Shown: positions 1 to 12,300 of the stretch, piece by piece
Numbering within the stretch: position 1 is the first letter of the stretch
How the letters are laid out: each line of letters starts with the position of its first letter
Assembly: GCA_007844125.1 (NCBI GenBank)
Contig: CM017563.1
Coordinates: 29,522,094-29,586,093, forward strand
Direction: 5' to 3'
Source of the DNA: Sinonovacula constricta
Taxonomy: Eukaryota > Mollusca > Bivalvia > Cardiida > Solecurtidae
DNA length: 64,000 nt
Notes under the pieces: model-generated
What the model was told of the DNA's origin: nothing
Seen by the model: only the letters and a program-made list of their open reading frames with translations
Databases searched by the model: none
Made by a program: the position numbers and the translations under genes

Positions 1-1404
1 ACTGAAAAAAAACAACAGCCACAGCTGCCCTTATTTTTGAATAAATCTGATCATTTATATTGATTCCTTTCCCAGATTTGTCCAGACAAGACAGAGTTTA
101 TGCTTTACTGTCATTTTTTGTATAGATGTACATGGGATATATAAATCTTGTCTATAGTACATAATTAATCAATCATCGGCCATTCGGAGTTTAGCATTGG
201 TAGGTTTCAGGGATATGTTTGTGAATGGTTTTTATGCAGCCAGTAACATTTGGATGAGCTTTGCATGCTGTAAAATAAAATACAAAGGACAGAACTTGCC
301 CTACTGAGAGAGCAAGGGGATCTTTGTTTAATTTCCTTTTACACTGTGTAATGCATGTATACATTTTTATTGGGAGTTGCTGATCTTTGTAAAATTTATT
401 GTATTGAAAAGCCAACATACAGGCTCATAAAGGGTATGCTTTTATTCTTTAGTCAAAGTCGGCTGAAAATCAGAATCATTTATAAAATCATGTGCATGTA
501 TGAATTTGTTGTGTTCTTTTAGCAAATAAAACATGGACAATTGACCGAAAATTTCAAACCATTATATCTGCAATCATTTGGGTCCTACACATTAGACTTA
601 TACAGTTAACATGCAGAATACTTTTAGATATTTAAGGTATTTTGGCCATGTGTTTTAATTGTCTCTAGTCGTTTTGCAATTCCCTAGCCATTGGCACAGA
701 ATGATAATTAAGCAATAAATGACCAGGAGTATAGTTTGTCAAAACTTTTTATTGTATAATGAGTGATCAATTGACTCCGAAGGACTCTAGTCATACTTAA
801 ATGACAATTCCTCACTGTAACTAAGTTACACAATCAAGGGCCAAAATAGTGCCTCAGACATTGAAATATATGCAAATCATTTTACAATTAATTTTTAAGC
901 TGCTTAAGCTGCATGTCCAATCAGATTGACTAAGAAGTAGAACAAAAAGGGCGTTGATATATTTTTATATTTAATAAAGATCCAGTTCTTCAGTGAAAGT
1001 AAACTTAGTGGTCCTCACTTGAAAGAATGTCTTCGATTGTCGTCAAAATATTTGAAGAAACTGAAAAAATACTGATACATCTTTATTCAAATAATTTAAA
1101 AAACCATTATGTGTTCTTTGAACGTCAGAGGAGTGGCTCTTGCCAGCACATGGGGGAATCTTGTTATCTGATTGGCTAAATGCGCCTGTCAGTCATTACC
1201 TAAGGAAGTGTCAGTTATTTCAGCTGCGTTGATCACTTTATGATTAAACTCAACCCAATAAATATACATTTTGCACTTGCACATGTATCCTTAAGAATCA
1301 AAAAAGCTGAAAAAATAGATTGGTATGACTTTTTTATTCCTCTCATATAGATCATTTTTGGCATAGAAAATAAATGTAATAGACTAAAATTAGAATATTA
1401 ACTG

Positions 1405-1915
1405 CTTAAAGATGGTATCCGATAGTTTGGACCAATTTTTCTTTCACAGATAACCAAAGAAGTCATTGTCACCTGCAAAAGACCCTACAAAATGCTATTC
1501 ATTGATTCTTGTTGTTCTTAGATCTGTTTGAACAGTCAAGCATATTTCAACACTCGTACATGCAAACAGGTATTTTATATCTGAGCCATGCTGCAAAGCT
1601 ATTTTTAAACTTTGAAAACCATGCGACCACCTTTTAGATCACATTATATAGTCATCAAGGTAATCCGCTCTGACGTTGATATCTATTTTTAGCAGAGACC
1701 ACTATTGAGCTTTGTATACAGTTGGAAAGAATACACATTTAGAGTGATTTTTTTCACGATTAGTTCTGTCTAACAATTCAGTTAGTGTTCAAAACCATCT
1801 TTATTTCTACTAAAGTATTAGTTTATGTAGAAATTAGGCCCTAATTCCCAAAAGCAGCGATAAGGTATTGTTACATAAATATGATACAAGCAAACTGTTT
1901 GATACCACCAACTGT
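1405..1915 (-). mobile_element. MITE-A copy 1 (foldback element)
   Basis: The copy begins with TTAAAGATGGTATCCGATAG and ends with the inverted counterpart (GTTTGATACCACC). The interior resembles the copies near 3813, 9532, 13690 and 15293; this copy and the next lie in the opposite orientation to the others. There is no coding capacity, which suits a non-autonomous DNA transposon. The termini often lie next to TTAA, but a target duplication is not certain. Confidence 0.65.
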
Positions 1916-1924
1916 TTAATATAT

Positions 1925-2112
1925 TAAGCTGTTTTCAATTATATTTCACATTCACATATTTTAACCAGATAGATTATTGTATTTTTCTATATTTTACTCA
2001 AGTACTTTAGTTTTAACCTGATTATATTCTATTGTCCTTAAACTTCAACGTGTTCGGCACCGCATGACCTATCAAGTGTCGGTGTGCCTTAAAACCCAAA
2101 ATTAATCAATTG
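1925..2112 (+). mobile_element. LINE 3' tail fragment
   Basis: It matches the 3' untranslated tail of the minus-strand LINE at 40262-40795: a shared T-rich lead-in, then a block of the type CGGCACCGCATGACC, then GGTGTGCCTTAAAACCCAA. No coding part remains, so this is a 5'-truncated insertion. Confidence 0.6.
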
Positions 2113-2653
2113 ATACCACCTTTAAAACCTTTTAAGCATGAATTTACTATGTTCTTTATAAACTGATGTGAGTTTCCATTGTGTATGTTGGCCAGATTTC
2201 ATTGTTTGGTTAAGTTATTAATGGGCAAATTTTATTGTTTTCACGCATCATTGATTAACACTTAGCCCTCAAAAGGCATAATTAATCAGGCAAATATTGT
2301 AGGTCCAGATCAGGCAAGTCCTGCTGTCAGATCAGGAGGTCCACGATTTTACTGCCTAAGTTTCTAGCTGTATCTTTTTTATTTGTGCATAAAGTTGCTA
2401 TAAAATATCTAAAATATAAGAATGGATAGCAACAACTGCAGCAGGAAAAGTGTTAATAGACAGTTGTTGATTATAATCATCTCATTTAAAAAAAAAAGTG
2501 AAGTTAGTATGGCTGCAACAAAGTAATTATAGTCATTTATACCTTGGTTATTTTTCTTCATTATTTTCCAACTAATATTAACCTCGTTTGGCATTTTGCT
2601 CAGTTAGTCAATATATGGCATCAACTTAACTTGACAATTTTGTGTGTTTTCAG

Positions 2654-2753
2654 GAATAAAACTCCTGTGGACAACTTGATTCAGTCAGAAACAAAAAACC
2701 TCCGAAGAGCCCCTGGTAAACCACGTTAAAGCAACAGCACACATAACGTAACC
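2654..2753 (+). other. 5' untranslated part of exon with the start codon
   Basis: It begins right after the acceptor tgtgtgttttcag. A TAA at 2727 lies in frame with the ATG at 2754 and excludes an earlier start in this exon. The start context is accATGa, with A at -3. Confidence 0.7.
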
Positions 2754-3388
2754 ATGACGACTGTAAACGGAGAATACTTTCCAGACCCTAGCCCTAAGCC
2801 ACATCCCCGTATCAAGCCTGAGGCAGCATCCTATGCGGATCGAAATCGTGGCACAATGGAAAGATGGTTTGACTATTCTGGTAACGATGGGTATGAGTCA
2901 CCAAAACCAGTTGGTAGGTCAGTAACAGACGAGGGTCGTAAGAATGCAGCACAAAATCAGGGCTCGATGTCATCAATTATGGGTGGATATGCTGACCCAC
3001 CAGCCCAGAGGCATATCCACCCACGTGCTGTGAAAGGGGAGGCAGCTGAGAATGCCAGCCATAATCAAGGCGGAGCTATGAAAGAGTTGATTGACAATTA
3101 TGGTCATTTGCAAGTAGAGGAAATGCCTCATCATAAGGTTCATGGGCATGATGCAGAGGAATACGCAGAGCGGAACCAGGGAACAATGGGTAAGATCATG
3201 GGTAACTACGGACAACCATCCCCAGAGCAGCCACCGCAGCCTAAGGTGTATTATGGGGGACAGGAAGTGGCCGAGAAGTACAAAGGGAAGGACATGGGCC
3301 CGATCCTCAGCATGGAGAAAGAGAGTCCAGAGGAATACCCAGCTGAGCCAAAAGTGAGCCGGCTGCACCAACAGTCCAAGGGGGCAGG
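2754..3388 (+). CDS. Repeat-protein gene, coding exon 1
   Basis: It encodes residues 1-211 plus two bases of codon 212 and carries five of the seven motifs. The donor is GCAGG|GTAAGA. Without splicing the frame would stop two bases after the donor, so the protein continues only through the next exon. Confidence 0.92.
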
Positions 3389-6300
3389 GTAAGAATCTTC
3401 ATTAAACCCAGCGTCTGCTAAACTGCTACAATTGTAAATAAACAAAACTTAATTCTTTGTTTTATTTGTTGACAACTTTATACTGCAGTAACAAAACGTG
3501 AGTCTTGAGATTAACACTGCAGTAGTAACTAAACGTGTTTTGTGAGATAAGACTGAAGCAAGTAGTGCAGATCCTGATAAGCAACTCCAAGAGGGAGCAG
3601 GTTGATCTTTATCTGCAATTTTTGCTTAAGTTTGAACTACTTGGGCTTAGCAAACTAAGAGATAAATTTTGATTCTTTTTTTGTTGTTTTAAAAAATATT
3701 TTTTTAAAGGGTCAGGTAATAACATTTATTACACCTACTTGAATTAAAGGATTGAAAAATATAAAAAAAAAATTATATGTTAAAGTTTTCCAGCAATTCT
3801 GAGGTACATTGAAGCTTAAAGATGGTATCCGACAGTTTGGATAAAAATATTTTTCTCAAGTAACCAAATGAAGTCATTGTTACCAGAAAAGATCCTGCAG
3901 AATGCTGCACATTGATCTTCATTTTTCATTGCAAACAGGTATTTCCTATCTGAACCACGCTGCAGATAGCAAAAGATAACTATTTTTTATAACTATTTTT
4001 AACTAAGAAAACTACGTGACAACTCACCTTTGAGACTACTTTATATCATCATCTGGGTAATTTGCTCTGATGTCGATATCTATTTTTAGCCGAGATCACT
4101 ATCATGATTATTTATAGATTTGGAATAATGGAACTTTTAGAATGTTGTTATTACGGCTTGTACTCTCTAAGTCGGTGTTTAAAACCGTCTTTACTTATAC
4201 TTAAGTGTGAGTTTATGCAGAAATTATACCCTAATTCCCAAAACCTGTGGTACAGTATTGTTACATGAATTTTATATAGGCAAACTGTCGGATACCACCA
4301 TTTTAAATTTAGACAAGAAGTTTCCAGGTCTTCTACTACAAATGATTTGCTGCATTAATTCCTGTTTGGGTGACTCCTTCATTATCATCTCTTCAGCATG
4401 AACCAACCAAACTTGTTGACCCTCAAATCAGATCTATTACTGATTCTCAAATTCATGTTTTCTGACCAGATCTCTAATTTTGATGCAAAACACACAAAAT
4501 TGAAGACATGCGAAATGTTAAATGTCATTCCCTGATAGGCTGACATGAACTGCATAATAAGACATGCAAAATTTAACATGGCTAAAACAGGATTGATAAT
4601 CTTGTAGTTTATTGATCTAACAATTAAAGATAGACTGACAATAATGACCATTATTTTTGTTTTGGTTTTATTATTTCAAAAGCAAAAGCAAAAATCATGA
4701 ACTTTCTTAAGAATCTGTATAATGTCAGTTTGCCAACAAGCTCAGACATGAAGTAGTTTCATTCTTGGCACTAGAGAAAGACTGACTTGTAGGTAGATGT
4801 GGCTTATCAACAGTGAGGCTGTATCATGTCACCATCAATTAGTTCTCCCATACCTTACCATGGTTCAGACGCAATTTCTCATCATTATCTTATCTTCGTT
4901 ACGATGCCACATAATTTGCAGTGATGCAACAGTGTATATTTCACTGCAAGATATTATGATAAACATAATAAAATAAGTTCGAAAGTAGGGTTGGATAATT
5001 ATGAAATACTGGATATCGTAGTGGGATTTTTACAAATAAAGTTTGACATGGTTCGAAATTCAAGTACTCGGTATACAGCAGTATCCCCAATACAGTGCAT
5101 GTTGTTTAAATTTGGTACTTCGTAGCTTTATTGCATTATTGGTATTACAAAATAAAATTCTACAAAATAGAAAAACTGTTTACCACAGTATATTGGTAAT
5201 GCATAATTTTAACTCACTTTTATTTAATATAATCCAAAAAGTAATTATTTATTAACTATTTTCATGCAGTCAGTATATTGATTTTCCTTCATGAATTTTT
5301 GTTGTTGCTTAACTTAATTTCTTCACTGCAAGTCATTAATACATTAATTTTGTCATTCTGTATCATGTCATTTATGCAGAAATCATACATTTTAATAAAT
5401 TAATGTCCATTGAGTATTATAAGTACCCACATCATAGGGTTTGGCAATTATTGGAAATTTTCTTCAGAGAACTTATTTTACTACCTTTATTTAGAGTGCC
5501 AAGGAAGATCTCCATTGGTTAAATTCACCAACTTGTAACTATTAGGCCCCTCACTGTTGTGGGTTTGAGTCCCAATAATGCCATCAGCTTTCATGTCAAG
5601 AGAACTTCCAGCTAACCTGGAGAGCCCTGGATGTTCTACCCAGAAGTTTCAAGGCCTTCTGCTACTAAAAATAGCTGGATGTTGCCTATATGACAGTAAT
5701 TGCAGTAATTGTGTCAATGCCATGTATTCAAACCCCAACCAAATCTCATGAATCAAGTTTACGCCCTATGCCTCCAGTTTGGACATGTTGAGGTGAGATA
5801 TGTTCAGTAAATGGTGTGGTCGAAGCCTTGCTTAATCATTCAGTGTATAACAATTGTTGGGATGGGTTTTGGGGAGTCACTTGTTTCTAAAACCAAAGAG
5901 ATTCCATGCTATTTCCATTTGTAATGATAGCTGAATTAAAGTGGATTCAGCAAATATATTGTTTTCCTTAATTAAGCCCTCCACTAAAAAAAAAAAAAAA
6001 AACATTAAGAAAACTTCATTACCATTTCAAGCTTTTTTGTTTAAATCTTAATTTTTATAAATCTGATCTTAATACATTCAGCGCCTACACTATCATGATG
6101 TGCTTGCATGACAGCCTGTATAATTGAGACATTTGTATTATTTTATGTTCACTGTAAATAAGTAATTTACTCCTCTTTCTCTCATAATTATCTAAACGGC
6201 ACAAAGAAAGCTGATCACTTATCCCCCACCACCTTCACCCCCATCATAGTATCATAAAGATAAAATGTGGTTTAGGGATTTTGAAGAAGGGTCTCTGGAA

Positions 6301-9300
6301 GAATTGAAGACCGCTTTCTTAAGGCTGAAACTTTTCTTTTTTTTCAGGGGCCTCACCCCATTATTCCCCACAAGGGGCCTTTCCCTATGGTCTATTGCAG
6401 CCAGCAAACCCCTTGCCAAAATTTTTTCTCCCTTTTTGTATTAGACCATTCACACCCCTGAGTATGCAGAAGTATATTTGACTAGTAATAAATGCAAAAT
6501 TACCGGTGACCAAACCCAATTTAATGTAATTTATTTATAGTTTATTGGGGTATGAGACTAATAATAAAGCATCTATAATTAATGAAGTAATTTAATCCTT
6601 ATTTTCAAGTCAAGTTTAATTGCAGATTTGACTATTAGTGTTTCATCTCTTCCAATTAATCTTTAGAATTTAAGTTTAACTTAATTTAAAATTTTGAATG
6701 ATATCTTTTTAGAGCCCATACATACCTGGGTCTTTAGAAAATTGTAGTTTTTCTTAAGTCAACTCTTATTCTTCTCCATTCATGTTTAAGTTAAGGCAAA
6801 TCCTAATCCCATCAAGGTTCAGGGTAAGACATTGGCATGGGCAGTTTATTTGGGTGGGGTGGGGTGGGGCAGTGCGGTATATTAAGCAAGGCTTCTGTTG
6901 TACATTCTACTGTATCTGTTTTTTTTCTTCATCAGTGAAAAAATGTGGTCTGAAATTCCTAAATATAGACTCCTGTGATTTTGATTTTTACCAGATTTTA
7001 TTTTTGTTTCTGGTGTCTGTGTGGGAGATCCATTGGTTTGAAAGCTGCTTCATTTTTTCTTCAGAAGACTCGGAAACAGTTTGATTTGATTAATCCAACA
7101 ACAGTTTTTAAATAACATCATTTAATTTATTTTCAATTAATTCACCTTTTCATGTATTGTTTCAATATAACAAAAAGTGAAAGAACCTGTGGTGCGCCAG
7201 TGGTTCTGCCCAGGTAATAAGCTTGACATCATCACCAATATGACCATAATTGTGTCTGTGCGATGTAACAAAAAACAACACAAAATGTTAAAGGTTTCTC
7301 TCTTTCTGATTTCTCCCAAACATTTTTTTTCCTCAGAAGCAAAAAAGATTTTAGAATCATTTTTTATGTCATTCAGCTTTCTTATTTTCATTTATTTCAT
7401 CTTTGTTTTAATTAACATTTCATTCCTTTATCTCTTTCCTCCTAATATTCTGTGTTGTAATGAAGATATATATGAGCCAGCTCCAAAAGACAATACAACC
7501 GAACATGGATTTAATTAAGTAGGTAAAAAGTTTAAAAGGTACATGCACTAACTGCTAAAGACAGTGTCCAATTCTAAGCTTGTTTGCTTTCTAAACTAGA
7601 TTGGTATTCTAAATAAGTTATAAACTTTAAACCATTTATAATGCTTACATTATAGATTTTTTAAAAACTGTGCTAACCTGTTTCACATTATTTTAATATT
7701 GAGACTTTTATATTTCTACTCATGTATTTAAATTTTAACCTAATAATACTTAATTCAGGTTAAACTGAATTGAATTTGGCGTCATATAACTTATCAAGTG
7801 CTGGTATGCCGTAAAACCCTTAAATACAAATTACATAAAAAGGTACACAAAGATGTCAGAAAGGATGGCAGTTAGATTGCTGTGTACAATTGACACATGA
7901 TGACACACTACAAACAACAGATCAAACCATTTAAACAATTACAGTGCATAAAGGCCCTGTCCGAGAAACTTTACCTCTCTTGTATGTATTGTTATTTTCA
8001 CAAGCTTACGATACAAACATTTGTGTTGCAACAAATATGGTAAAAATCAATTGTAATTAACAAATGTTATTTCATTATTATTTTAGCACAAAAAAAAGAG
8101 ACTCAAGGCATAAAAGTGAATAGTATTCAATCCAAGCACCCCAGATATGGCAGTCAACCACCCTAACTATAAGGCCACAGTCAACCCCCCTAACTGTAAA
8201 GCTACAGTCAACCACACTAACTGTAAGGCTACAGTCAATGCCCCTAACTGTAAGGCTACAGTCAACCACACTAACTGTAAGGCTACAGTCAACCCCCCTA
8301 ACTGTAAGGCTACAGTCAACCCCCCTAACTGTAAGGCTACAGTCAACCCCCCTAACTGTAAGGCTACAGTCAACCACACTAACTGTAAGGCTACAGTCAA
8401 CCACCCTAACTGTAAAGCCACAGTCAACCACACTAACTATAAGGCCACAGTCAACCACCCTTACTATAAGGCCAGTCAACCACCCTAACTGTAAAGCCAC
8501 AGTCAACCACCCAAACTATAAGGCCACAGTCAACCACACTAACTGTAAGGCTACAGTCAACCACCCTAACTGTAAAGCCACAGTCAACCACCCTAACTAT
8601 AAGGCCACAGTCAACCACCCTTACTATAAGGCCAGTCAACCCCCTAACTATAAGGCCACAGTCAACCACCCTAATTATAAGGCCACAGTCAACCCCCCTA
8701 ACTATAAGGCCACAGTCAACCCCCCTAACTATAAGGCCACAGTCAACCCCCCTAACTATAAGGCCACAGTCAACCCCCCTAACTATAAGGCCACAGTCAA
8801 CCACCCTAACTATAAGGCCACAGTCAACCCCACTAACTATAAGGCCACAGTCAACCTCCCTAACTATAAGGCCACAGTCAACCACCCTAACTATAAGGCC
8901 ACAGTCAACCACCCTAACTATAAGGCCACAGTCAACCACCCTAACTGAAAGGCCACAGTCAACCATCCTAACTATAAGGCCACAGTCAACCCCCCTAACT
9001 ATAAGGCCACAGTCAACCCCCCTAACTATAAGGCCACAGTCAACCCCCTAACTATAAGGCCACAGTCAACCACCCTTACTATAAGGCCACAGTCAACCAC
9101 CCTAACTATAAGGCCACAGTCAACCCCCCTAACTATAAGGCCACAGTGAACCTCCCTAACTATAAGGCCACAGTCAACCACCCTAACTATAAGGCCACAG
9201 TCAACCACCCTACAGTCAACCACCCTAACTATAAGGCCACAGACAACCACCCTAACTGAAAGGCCACAGTCAACCATCCTAACTATAAGGACACAGTCAA

Positions 9301-12300
9301 CCACCAGTCATCAACCATTCTTAAGTCCAAGTCATGACTTAAGCCTAAGTCTCAATTTTTTTGCCAACAAAAAATAAGCATATATATGAAGTGTCAATGT
9401 GATTTTAAGCTGAAAGTAACAAAGTTAAAGTGTCATGCAAAAATACAGGCATGTAACTATCATGTATAATGAAGATATTGTAGATTGAAATTCATGACTT
9501 CTTACTTAAGAATGGTTGGTAAAAACTGGCCGTAAAGGTGGTATCCGACGGTTTGCTTACATTTTATATATTTAGTATGTAAATAAGTCGATGTCTAATT
9601 TTAAGGAGGAATGCTAATATTCCTCCTTAAAATTAGACATCGACGTCACAGCAGATGACGTGGATGAACTAAAACATAAGTGGTCACATGGTTTTCTTAG
9701 TTTAAAGATAGCTAACTGCAGCGTGGCTCAGGTAGGAAATACATGTTTGTAATGAAGATTGTGGCATTATGGTTCACTTTTCCGACAGGTGTAGGACACC
9801 ATCAAAAACAACATTTTCCGAGATCTGTTCAGATAATAATGGTTTACTACGATAAATAATGAAAATATTTTTGGTCTATACTGTCGGGTACCACCTTTAA
9901 TGAGGCAGGTATAGTGGTACAATTTTGTCTGGTGTGTGATTTAATTAAGAAATCTTTTTTTACCAAGTCAACCACCTATTGTATGTATTCAGTACCTGAG
10001 TACTGGTTCTACCCAGGAAGTGGACAGTCCAGAGGGATTAATATAAGTTAAAAGAACTTGTTTCCCAATCGACTATAAATAAATAGGTTCGAACTAAATT
10101 AAACTAAACTATTGTATGTAAATAAAGCAACTTATATGATGTATATAAGCATTCCTACCAGCAAGGGAGATAACAAGTGTATTTTCTTTTCAATTCAAAA
10201 ACAGGAAATTGATAGAATCACATTGCCGCACAAAATACTGAAATATATTCATGTTTACTGATCTATTAAAATATGAGGTCAAACTAAAAAACAAATGCCA
10301 CGGAGCATTCTACAACTTGAACTTAATCTTTTTTTTATTTTTTTGTTTGAAGTTGTGAATATATGCATGCCACTTAGTTAAAGCTACTTGGTCGCAGTTT
10401 AGTATTGGTACAGAACATAACTATAGAAACCCATAATCCACATCTTATATTTATTTATATCATTATCAAAGTTTATGTGACATATATTCCTGTTAGTAAA
10501 ATTCAGAGATATACCAATTTCTTGAATTTGAAATAGTTAAAAGCTGTCAAAAAAAACATTGCAACAAAATTTTGCAATCTTTTGCATGAAATAAAATCTA
10601 GTGATCAGAGGTTTTGTTTTGATTCCATTATATATTGTGGTTTGACAATTGTTTATTTATTTATTTTTTAAATTAGCGACAAACAAAATTAACATCTGTG
10701 ACCATGTTGCATTTAAGTCCATAGTGAGTGTGATCATACAATATTCATAGTCATTTCCTATGTATGTTGTGAAGTTATAGGATGTATAATGCATAGTTTT
10801 AGGTCAATGTGTAGCTATATCTGTGGCTAAGGTTATACAAGTTCAAGTGTAAGACCGGCATATTTGATAGGTCAGATTGAAATCTCCATTTGATTCTAAC
10901 GAATCAGATGCCTCATTATCCACCTCCATCAAGTTGTTTCTTTGTTTATCGGGTTTATTGTCCCACCAACAGTATTTCAGTTATCAGATGTTGTTCACTT
11001 GAAGCATTTATAGTGCTGCCTTCATTGTGTATAGCATACAGTGAACACCATTTGTGATACCACTCCCAGTCACATTATCCTGAGACCAGGCTAACCAGTT
11101 GTGGAACTACCCTTATATTTGCTTGAGCCTTAGCAAGGGAGCTATACCACTACCATTTTTAATGACTTAAGAATATAGTGGCCCAGGATCGAACCCAGGG
11201 CTGCCCTTACCTTGAGCCGATGCTGTACCGACTCCTATACCAGATCTGGTCCATCAAGTTGTATAACCTTAGTCACAGGTTTCATGTACCAGTCCTGTAT
11301 ACTTTATTATAGTTATCATATTTTACGATTTACTGATGAAGTTTATTGCAGTGTATGACCTTCAGTCACATGCTACATTAAAATATTTTCTTCAACAGTA
11401 TTTTATTACATTTGAAAGGCGTTAACATACACTTCTGCTACACATTTTTCATATTTCATGTACTCATTTTTACATTTAAAGACTGAGATCATTTTTGTTT
11501 CAGATTCATTGACTCTAAACATACAATCTATCCATCCCATATAAATGTTTGATTTTCATTGAAACACTAGAAAAAAAGTTTACACAATTTTCTCAATCTT
11601 ATGACTGTCAACAGACTAATATCTAAAAAAAAAATGTACATATAGCGTTACCATGCTTGTTTTTAATACTGTCCCATCGGGAGCTGGCTGATCAGGATCT
11701 ACACTTTTTGCCTAAGCTTGATGAATTCATACTTGGTAGGCTATAAGATAGATGCCCAAATGACATAGGAAAAAATGCTCTTTCTATCAGACATCACATA
11801 TTTTATTTGTTACATTAAGTAAATAAGACAAACTGTTCTTTTATTTGTGTAGTATGTTAATGTTTATAAGTAAGCAAGAAAATCTATTTTATGTTTGTGG
11901 TAATGAATTAATTGCTTGATGATTATTTGATTCAACACACAGCACAGTTTGAATAAAGAATTCAAATGCACAACTTCTTAATGTAGACAGCAAAATTCTG
12001 TGCAAACTTCCTACAGCATTTTCCTATAAAACTTTAATTGACAGTTGTATTAACCCTTTTTTCCATTGCTAGTTGGGATGAGGCCCCACCAGCAGTGCGT
12101 ACCAGACCAGAGGCTGGTGAGATATCAGAGAAGTTGAAGGAAGATGTTGTGGGAAATCTGATGCGAGGTGAGGTGGCGCCCCCTACCGTGAGAGAAACCA
12201 AGCTTCCACCACACATGCAGACAGCAGAGACACCGTAAGTATTGTGTACAGCAGGTATTCTTATCCAAAAGTAACCTTGTGTGATTTGTTCAAATCCAGT

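Larger units (their letters stand above)
1..2653. other. Upstream or intronic DNA of the repeat-protein gene
   Basis: No coding exon is recognisable here. A splice acceptor (tttcag) ends at 2653, so the first coding exon is preceded by an intron and at least one untranslated exon lies further 5', in this stretch or outside the window. Apart from one foldback element and one LINE tail, listed separately, the DNA is AT-rich and unremarkable. Confidence 0.6.

Noticed and set aside
8147..9304. Open frames encoding HPNYKATVN-type repeat proteins on both strands
   Set aside because: They follow from the 27-bp minisatellite, overlap on both strands, and have no splice or start context.
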